18,997 nucleotides of DNA from Parachlorella kessleri (Eukaryota; Chlorophyta; Trebouxiophyceae; Chlorellales; Chlorellaceae): positions 1 through 18,997 of the forward strand of contig BBXU01001853.1 in NCBI GenBank assembly GCA_001598975.1, in the 5' to 3' direction. Below the pieces are notes generated by a model. That model was not told the origin of the DNA, made no database searches, and saw nothing but the letters and a program-made list of their open reading frames with translations. The first letter of the stretch is position 1, and every line of letters starts with the position of its first letter. This document shows, in pieces, positions 8,903-16,500 of this stretch. The position numbers and the translations under genes were made by a program.

Positions 8903-9123
8903 TGTTGAAGGCGCGCTGCTGGCGGCTTGGCTGGCTGCACAAAGCCAAATTTGTGTACCCGTTATGTCTTCTCAAGTAGCCTACACATGCTGGTAGGGTC
9001 TCCAAATGCTTCGTCTTGGAAGGGTTTGGCCTCACTACTCATGAGGTGGGGCCCGATTGCTGCGGTGTTTCCCTGCCTCAGAGCATCATAACATGTGCGA
9101 CAGCAGTGTTTTGTGCAGTGACA

Positions 9124-9128
9124 TTACA
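9124..9128 (-). terminator. Candidate TGTAA polyadenylation signal
   Basis: The plus strand reads TTACA, giving TGTAA on the minus strand. It is the first such motif downstream of the hevein-barwin stop codon at 10072, about 945 nt away, so it would imply a long 3' UTR. Weak evidence; a variant signal nearer the stop is equally possible. Confidence 0.2.
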
Positions 9129-9201
9129 TATCTAACTGAAAAGTGGGGATCTTAACTTGTTTGCCTACCTTCCCTTGCACCTTCCTTGCCTAAGTAGGGG
9201 C

Positions 9202-9239
9202 CTGTATGGTAAGATTGTGTCTGTATGGTAATATTGTGC
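9202..9239. repeat. Two tandem 19-bp units
   Basis: CTGTATGGTAAGATTGTGT is followed directly by CTGTATGGTAATATTGTGC, with two mismatches in 19. It lies in the gene-poor spacer. Confidence 0.8.
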
Positions 9240-9803
9240 CTGGTCTCCTGTAGCCGGAGGCAGCACACTGGAACAAGAGACTGGCAGAAGAAACTACAGA
9301 TGTAAGGCATACAGCAAGGCAAGGGAGGAATGCATTAACGTATCAGTAGTAAAACACTCCAGGTCTTTAATGGGTAGATTGCGAGGGACAGGCGATGGAT
9401 ATGGTGCCCACCAAAGCAGCACCAGATGCATGCCCGTTCCAGCCCGTATGTACACCCACAGGCCAAAGAACGTCAGCTACTGTCACAAGACTGCAAGACC
9501 GTACAGAAGGGATGAAAGGGAAGGGAAAAGAGTGCACTACAACTGTGTTGGACAAAACTGGGGTGCCACATTGAGGGTAAGGAGTTCAGATGGGCAGGTT
9601 CCACAAAGAACGAAACCTGTGAGGAACCAGGTTGGAGAAGTGTAGACGTACATGATGATGAGGCAAAGGAAAGCTTAAGAGTATGAAGACCCGCAGCTTG
9701 GGAGACAAGCATAGTACAAGAACGGTATGTGCAAGCGTATGAGCTCAAAACAGGAAACGACGCCCCTTCCTGGCCCAGCTGGACCCCTGCAATGGCAATA
9801 TTG

Positions 9804-9829
9804 CACCCATACTAATATTAGTATGGGTG
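9804..9829. repeat. Perfect 26-bp palindrome
   Basis: The sequence from C9804 to G9829 is identical to its reverse complement (left arm CACCCATACTAAT, right arm ATTAGTATGGGTG, no loop). It lies about 243 bp past the stop codon of the minus-strand hevein-barwin gene, so probably in its 3' UTR. A 10-bp palindrome GCAATATTGC directly precedes it at 9795-9804. It could be a cruciform, an RNA hairpin or a dimeric protein site. Confidence 0.8.
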
Positions 9830-10071
9830 GCAGCCCCGGGGCCCTGTAGTTGTGACCCTACGGTCAGGGTGACCCTGACAGCTGAGGGCCCATTTAAAGT
9901 CTGGCAGCGAAGCATGCCCCGGCAGGTCAGTGCACCGGGAGCATGCTTGGCAGCCAGGAGGGCCCAGTGCAGCAGAGCATGCCCAGCAGGTGACCTGCTG
10001 GTGGAGCAGCTGCGTCACCTTGAGGTGCCCTAGTGTTTTGAAGGGCCTAGCAGGGGGGGCGCACAGCGTGC

Positions 10072-12758
10072 TCAGCATGCGACCTGCTCCACTGCCAGGT
10101 TCATGTGTCCGTCCAGGTACCCCTGCCCGTCCGTGTCCAGGGGCTTGAACGCAGCCGTCCAGTCCAGGTCCAGGGCTGCAGCGGTGGAGAGGGGGGAGGA
10201 AATTGAGTATCACTCTGCAAGCCATGATTCTTCCCATGCCAAGAAGAGCCAGGTGGGGCAGTCGAGCCAAGTTGATGTGCTGGGACGGGTTGCTGCTGCC
10301 GCTCACGTCACACCACCAGCCACACAAACTGGGGGAGGGCTCAACAAGCACTGCTGCCACTCTGGCATGGTATGCAGGCTGAGCAGCAAGGCAAGTTGCC
10401 ACCCACCATTGTGTCCACACTCGTCTACTATCCTCACAACTTCCTTGGCCCCGGTGCGCAGGTTGGTGAGGCGCAGGCACTGCCCGCACATGGCTTGGCT
10501 CATGGGCTTGACTGGCATGCAGTAGGCGGTCCAAGGGTACTGCATCAGCCAGGCCTGGCTCTTCCCTGCACTTGTACATGGTAACAGAGGTGGCACCATG
10601 CCCAAGGGGCCTGAAGCTCAAACAAAACTCGCTGAGAGCACAAGAAATGCGTGGTGATAGGACCTGCTCAGACCATCACATGAGTCCCGGTTCGCTGCAC
10701 CCAGGAGCACCCGCACTGTAAATGGGACGGAGGAGCAAAGAAACCATGCGGCTAGAAGCCGAGCCAAGTAACCTACCTGCAAATGCGTCGGCACAGTACA
10801 GGGTGCTAACCTGGTACCTGCACAAGCATATGAGCAAGTTCTTTACCACCCTTATCTGCTGCTCTTGCACTGTGGGCAACCGTCTTTAACTCAGCAGTCC
10901 ACGCCCAGTAAGATGGTCCGTAGGAAAGAAGCACAAGCATGTCTGCTAAGCGCATGGCAGCACCACTGGATTCCCAAGGCGGAGTCACTTACCCAGCCAA
11001 CCCATAGTAATGGTAGGTGGCTATGGAGTTGCCCAGCGACACACCGCCCGTGGCAGGTGAGGGGGAGGGCTTGGGGCTCGGCGATGGTGCGATGGGCTTG
11101 GGGCTGGGGCCCGGGCTGGGCGAGGGGGAGGGCCTAGGGCTGGGTGAGGGAGAAGGCTTGGGGCTGGGTGACGGGGAAGGCTTGGGGCTGGGCGATGGGG
11201 ATGGGCGGGGACTGGGGGACGCTGCAATGGGGAGGCAGATAAGAGAGGCGGTGGGAGGTGGCGGAGACGCGGGCAATAATAGCCATGAGCAGAGGCTGTT
11301 GGCAAGGTCTTTAGGAACCTCACACCCAATCAACTGCTGTTACCTCTTAGGACATCATCCTTACTCTGCATCACAATTGCCTTGATACAACTTTCACGGG
11401 GCAAGTGCCATGTGTGACTACAATGAGAGGGGAGCGGGCCTCAAGCAACATCAATACCTGGCGGTGGCTGCACTGGCATGGGTGGGCCATCGGGGCAGGC
11501 TTTCATCTTGGGGCAGCCCCCCGACTCCTCAAATGTGACCGCCGGCGGCCCGGCGGCAAGCCAAGCTTGCAGGCTGTACCACCGCCGCTGGCCGCCCTGG
11601 ATGTAGGAGATCTCCCCAGTCGTTGCACAGTGTGCGATGGTGCCGTCCTTCAGAGGGCAGCCGGCGGGTGTGGGGGACGGGGACGGTGACGGCGGCCGGG
11701 GGCTTGGGGAGGGGGACGGTGAAGGAGACAGCTTTGGGCTGGGGGACGGCGAAGCTGGCTTGGGGCTGGGGGAGGGTGAGAGGGCGACCACGTCACACCT
11801 GCCGTAGTCAGCCTGGCAGCCGGTGGTGCAGTAGGCGGGGCCGCCGCCGCAGAAGCCGTCTGCTGAGCAGCACATCCCGCCGCCGCAGCTAGTGCCGCTG
11901 GCAGCAAGGCCACAGCGGGGGCGCCCAAGGGCTGCAAAGGCAAGGCAGTAATTGCTCAAACAGTGCATACTGTGCGCAGGAAGGCTGCACGCAGGGAGAG
12001 ATCATCTGCAAGGTGGTGAGTGTTGACTACAGTGACTCCCACGAAGCCCAATAGCTACCGTGGGCTGGTCCTGCACTTTCATGGCTTGCACCAAGGCAGC
12101 GATTAGCACCTGGAGGTGACTGCTAACCCACCCTGCGGTGTGATTGTGGCTCCAGCTGTTGCCTTTGGGGCAGGAGACGCGCTTGCCCTGCACGGCAGCA
12201 AGGACGGATGGTCAATGCCGTCCACACCACCTTCCCTGCCTTGTAGAATTTTGAATGGCATGTTCTTCAAGGCCTAGACAGAACGGGATAGTCTGACCAA
12301 CCATCATGACATCAGGCGTCTGGCGCGCAGGCGCCCAAAAATGCATGCAGACAGACCACCACAAAGGAGCTGGTTTACTCTTCGCCACTTACGACGAAGC
12401 CTTGTTCTCGTTCCCGGTGGAGGTTCCTGCAGCGAGGACAAGGATTGCCGATGTTCCGGGGTGCGGATGCTCACCGTCCAATACCAACCAGACCCGGCAA
12501 GGCTCACAGGACCGGTTGCTGTAAGGCCGCTGCAGTCGCGTGCTCGGCACGAAGGATGTGATCTTCGGCTGATGAGGCGGTTCTTTCCCCTGGCAGCTGG
12601 CACATGGCACTGTTGCAAGACTGCTGAGCCACTTGTCGTGGGTTCACACTCCTACCTGCAGTCGGTGCCAGCAGGTCTCGTGCTGCTAGGCAGGATGGTG
12701 TGGTAGCAGCAAGGAGCAACAGGAATAAGAGGGAGATATGTCTAGCCCTGGATGTCAT
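10072..12758 (-). CDS. Secreted hevein-(SP)n-barwin protein, PR-4 class I-like
   Basis: Six minus-strand exons: 12758-12656, 11931-11458, 11221-10993, 10817-10777, 10565-10407, 10175-10072. Phases match throughout and the sum is 1110 nt, or 369 residues plus TGA. Residues 1-25 are a signal peptide ([17 protein letters not shown], likely cut before ARD). Residues 41-80 form a hevein/CBM18 chitin-binding domain with all eight cysteines (41, 50, 55, 56, 62, 69, 73, 80). Of its sugar-contact positions Ser57, Phe61 and Tyr68 are kept, but the first aromatic is Asp59. Residues 86-123 are an (SP)n linker. Residues 126-186 are a small four-Cys module ([11 protein letters not shown]) that I cannot name. 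Residues 193-245 form a second (SP)n linker. Residues about 252-369 form a barwin domain with six cysteines (277, 298, 309, 312, 332, 369) and the motifs [36 protein letters not shown]. His263 and His359 match the two histidines proposed as catalytic in PR-4 ribonucleases. It is likely extracellular or wall-bound. An in-frame ATG at 12821 would add 21 residues. Confidence 0.88.
11052..11221 (-). repeat. Ser-Pro codon repeats, linker 2
   Basis: On the minus strand the third exon of the hevein-barwin gene opens with near-perfect repeats of [18 protein letters not shown] (units of about 24 bp; the plus strand reads GGCTTGGGGCTGGGTGA-type units). Such (SP)n tracts in green algae are typical of hydroxyproline-rich wall glycoproteins, so the prolines are probably hydroxylated and glycosylated. 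Confidence 0.8.
11666..11790 (-). repeat. Ser-Pro codon repeats, linker 1
   Basis: This tract encodes residues 86-123 of the hevein-barwin protein, [12 protein letters not shown] units between the hevein domain and the small Cys module. It has the same composition as linker 2, so the two may have arisen by internal duplication. Confidence 0.75.
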
Positions 12759-13518
12759 GGTGGCAAGTTCGCCGAGCAAGGGCGCAAAATTTAAACTCAG
12801 AACACAATGAAGTGCTTTCATACTGAGACATGGGCATCAGCGAGGTTACAGCCAACCTTGACTGCAGTCGTACGGCGGGAACTCTTGCGCCCCCTCCAGC
12901 CTTGGACCTGTCTTACCTTGTCAAGGATCATCTTTGTCATTTACCCGGCTTTGATTCAGGGAAGTTATTAATTCTCTAATGTTGGTGTGCTTGGCTGCCA
13001 GAACCCACTGTTGCAGCGGGGTGTGCGTATCGGACTAACTGGCAACAAGGGGTAAGTATGAAACTGACTCACTCCGTACAGACCCTTTGGAAGCTGAACC
13101 ATGTTCGTGGGGCTTCAAAATACATCCCTCAGGCGTACACTGTGAAAGATGGAAGGGCAGTTGTGACGCCTATATGGGACTCTGAAGGGCACACTGGCGT
13201 TAGTACGGGTGTAAAGGGGCAAGAGCTTGACAGCTCTGAGATCATGGTAGGTGCAATCATTGATAAAGGTCTCCCGCTGCAAGCCAGGGTGCCATGCCAG
13301 GGCGCAGCCGAGATGATCCTCCTGTATTGAATGTGCCCTTGCTTTGCGCTTGTGTGCAGAAATATACTTCAATAGGACTTCACGGTCCTCAGATGTTCAC
13401 AAAGGGTATCAGTTACGATGGACACCCCCTTCTTGTGTAGTTTGATCTGCTGGTTCTTTGGCGTTGGCAATCGTCTCAACAGTGAATAACCTGCAAAAAA
13501 GAAACGAACAGCGGTGTG
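12759..13518. promoter_or_regulatory. Divergent intergenic region upstream of two genes
   Basis: About 760 bp separate the start of the minus-strand hevein-barwin gene (12758) from the most upstream start proposed for the plus-strand PIF1 gene (13519). The stretch is more AT-rich than its flanks (for example GTTATTAATTCTCTAATG near 12964-12981). It should hold both promoters and 5' UTRs. A 90-codon ATG frame at 13058-13330 has no GC-biased third positions and no recognisable pattern, so I do not call it a gene. Confidence 0.45.
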
Positions 13519-16500
13519 ATGCGGCTCCTCGGCAAGGTGCGTCAGGGGATGTGACCGTTGCGAGGCTGTCAGAGCTGCGGCAGCTGTCGGTATTATGCAG
13601 AGAAAGAGGGTGCTTGGCACGATCAGTGCTCTTTATAGCCGCGTAGGCAGTTTCCACGTTGGGCCACCTTGGGCCATGCTTAGATGTGCACCACTTGTGA
13701 TGGTGGGCATAAGCTCAACCTGCAACCGGCCGCTGTGCTGCAACAGGTGAAGGTCGAACACAGCGACCTCAGCGGCAGCGCCGTGCTCAGCCAGACAGGC
13801 AAAGATGTTGAGATTGAGCTCTCTCAGGGCGGCGCTGCCTGTGGACAGCCAGTGACTCTGACGTTGCTGCTGAAGAACACGCCAGTGAGTGGTGGGGCCG
13901 CTTCTGGGCAGCGACTATGTCCCCAAATATGGCTGAAGCCACACCGAGGGCTTTTACAACCAGACCTTATCGGACACGCTGCATCGGCTTGTGCTTCATA
14001 TGGATTGAGCCTCTCACGCATATTCCTGCTTGCGCGCCCTTGTGCTCCCTTGTCTTGATACTCTCACCGCTTGTGGGCTGCCTCCTGCCTGCAGCTCAAC
14101 CTGCCGGTGGTGCCACCGGTTGTGCTGTACGGCAACAGGGTGGGTGAGGGCCATCTGGGAATCAAGTTCATGCGGGTGAAGGCGCGGCCGTGGGACACCG
14201 CCAGCAAGTGTGTGCAGGTGAACATACTATTTCCTAAATCGTCAACACTTTGCCCACGGAAGCTGCCCCCGTGGTCCCAGGCTACAGGAAGGGTTTACTC
14301 ACCTAGCCCAGTTCTGAGGCAGTCAGGCCCAAGGCGCCAACCTGGGTTATGCAGCCTGCAGGTTGCTACTGCGATGCACTTTGGCAACAGCACCAACCCC
14401 CCACGGCTGGGACCTGGGTATCTCCTCCCCCGCACTGCTCATGTGTTGGCGGCTGGTGAGTTCCTGTCCCGCTCTGTGTCATACCTGTGCAGGTGTCTCT
14501 CTCCAGCCCGGACACCGAAGCTCTGGTGGGGCTCAGGAATGCGCTGAATGACGCCCTGCTGCGGCAAGTCACAAAGCAGCCAGCAGGCACAGCGCGCCAG
14601 CCGTTGGCGCCCCGCAACCCCAACACCACCCACAGCTCTGGCTTGCAGAAGCAGCAGCTGCAGCGGGGCGGTAGCCGGCTGGCAGGGGGCAGCACACACC
14701 TCCGGACAACTTCAAATTCCGGCGCCGCGGCAGGCTTCGTGGGCGTGCCAGCCATGCCACGGGGAGGCTACTGCTCCCGGCCAGCAGCCAGCTTACGGAC
14801 CTACAACAGCGGCGGCAGCGGCGGGGGCAAGGCTGTCAGCGTGACCACCCTACGAGGAGCTACTGCTGCCGCAGCAGGCACAGCAGGCGCAGCAGCACCG
14901 TCAGCCAGCCTGCTGGGGGGTGGTGCTGCCTCGGGGAGCTTCTCCGTGCGTGGGGTTGCGCAGCCCGCGCCCACCGTAACCAGCAGCGCGGACAGCAGGC
15001 AGGGCGCGGGGGCGCCGGCGGGGGATGACCTGGCACCGCTCTCGGAGGAGCAGGCCCAGGCGCTGGAGCTAGTGAAGTCTGGGAGGAGCATCTTCTTTAC
15101 AGGCAAGAAGAGTGTGTGCTGATGGCACACTTTTTCTTTTTTTTTTAGGGGGGGGGGGGGGGGGCGTGACCTGTGAACGTGGATATGTGCCGGACGATGA
15201 GTAAAATTGTTCAGTGAAGCTGGGAAGCGAAAGGGCTCTTGCCTGAGTGTCAGCGTGGGAGGCTACTTCCACAGGGGTCAGCCTTTCGTGCTGTCGCTGC
15301 TGAGCATGGCTTGTGGTGGCCCTGATAGCAGTCCCCTTGAGGTGCGGGTGGCAGAGAGAGGCTGAACGATTTAGCAAATGGGCTACCAGGGCGCATCCAG
15401 AGCTTGTACCATGCGACAAAGTCAGCGGGGGATGCCAGTAGAGCAGCTTACTGAAGCTGCCGCCTTTGTAGGGCCGCAAGGAGCCCAGTTATGAGCATGG
15501 GTGGCAGGCAATGCGAACAGGGAGTGAGAGTTGAGCTGTACGAACAAGACTGGATGCAGAACGCGCCTGAGTCTTGCCTGAGTTCTGAGCCAGTAGTTCT
15601 GAGCTGCGGTGACACTTCCCTCGCCACAGGCTGTGCTGGCACTGGGAAGTCCCTGCTGCTGCGCTACATACTGAGAGCGCTGCCGTGTGACTCGACATTT
15701 GTGACCGGCACGACGGGCCTCGCGGGCTGTGCGCTGGGCGGCATTACCATCAACAGCTTTGCAGGTGAGCCGGCCGGCAGAGCTGAGCGTGTCTGTGCGG
15801 TGTCAGCCACCTCCCTGCGCATCTGCGTGTCACCTCCCGGTGCTTCTGAGCTACCTTAGTTCTAATGCTGGTCAGCTCTTTCCCTGCACAGCTGGTGTTG
15901 CATGACTCAGCAGGCGCTGATATCTTAGGACAGACTTGTTGGCGCACAAGCTAGCGGGTGCCTTGGGGAGGTCTGGACACAGTCGATCCAGGCTGTGATT
16001 ACATTATCACAACAGCCGTCAGTAGCAGTAGCAGACCTTCCAAGTCAGACACATGGCTGCAGGTATTGGCCGGGCGGAGGGTGATCTCGAGCAGCTGATT
16101 CGCCAGGCTAGCAGGGGCGAGGCCATGCTGAGGTGGCGCCGGGCCACGGCCCTCATAATAGATGAGGTAAGCTACTCAAACAGAGCCACAGAAGCAAGGG
16201 GGTTGAGGTTTGTGTCCATTGGAGTACCTGGGCGCGGTGTTGTGAAGGGCGGGCAGTCCAGTTGAGACGAGGATATAGGGGCAGCAGCAGCAGCAGCGGC
16301 AGCCATGGCCAGCGTGGCAGCCCCAGATGGTGGTGAACCGCTAAGATTCCGTGGCAGCTGCTGCCGCCTAGATGGGTACATGGGTGGCTGCTTCATGCAT
16401 GCATGTGGCAAACAGAGGACAAAGCGTGGCTAGATGCTGCCCTTGGCAGGTCTCCATGATGGATGGGCGGCTGTTTGATTCCCTGGAGGCCATCGCGCGG

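Larger units (their letters stand above)
8809..10071. other. Gene-poor spacer and 3' flank of the hevein-barwin gene
   Basis: No exon with a recognisable product was found on either strand. The right part is the 3' UTR of the minus-strand hevein-barwin gene that stops at 10072. The 91-codon plus-strand frame at 9370-9645 lacks family similarity and GC-biased third positions. Visible structure is a 19-bp tandem repeat at 9202-9239 and a 26-bp palindrome at 9804-9829. Confidence 0.45.

Noticed and set aside
9818..10621. 267-codon minus-strand frame
   Set aside because: It runs through introns and out of frame across two barwin exons. The barwin cysteine pattern is only restored by the spliced model.
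12390..12460. Possible extra exon of the hevein-barwin gene (acceptor CTGCAG, donor TC|GTAAGT on minus)
   Set aside because: Its 34-nt length would break the phase between exon 1 and the hevein exon, and direct joining gives a consistent frame.
13058..13330. 90-codon ATG frame in the hevein-barwin/PIF1 intergenic region
   Set aside because: There is no GC bias at third positions, no recognisable motif and no splice partners. It is more likely 5' flanking DNA.
14363..14460. Possible extra PIF1 exon after the CCTGCAG acceptor at 14355-14361
   Set aside because: No in-phase donor was seen, and joining 14217 directly to 14493 gives a smooth in-frame sequence.
16276..16310. CAG trinucleotide run in a PIF1 intron
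   Set aside because: Short simple-sequence repeat of a kind common in this GC-rich genome; no further meaning supported.
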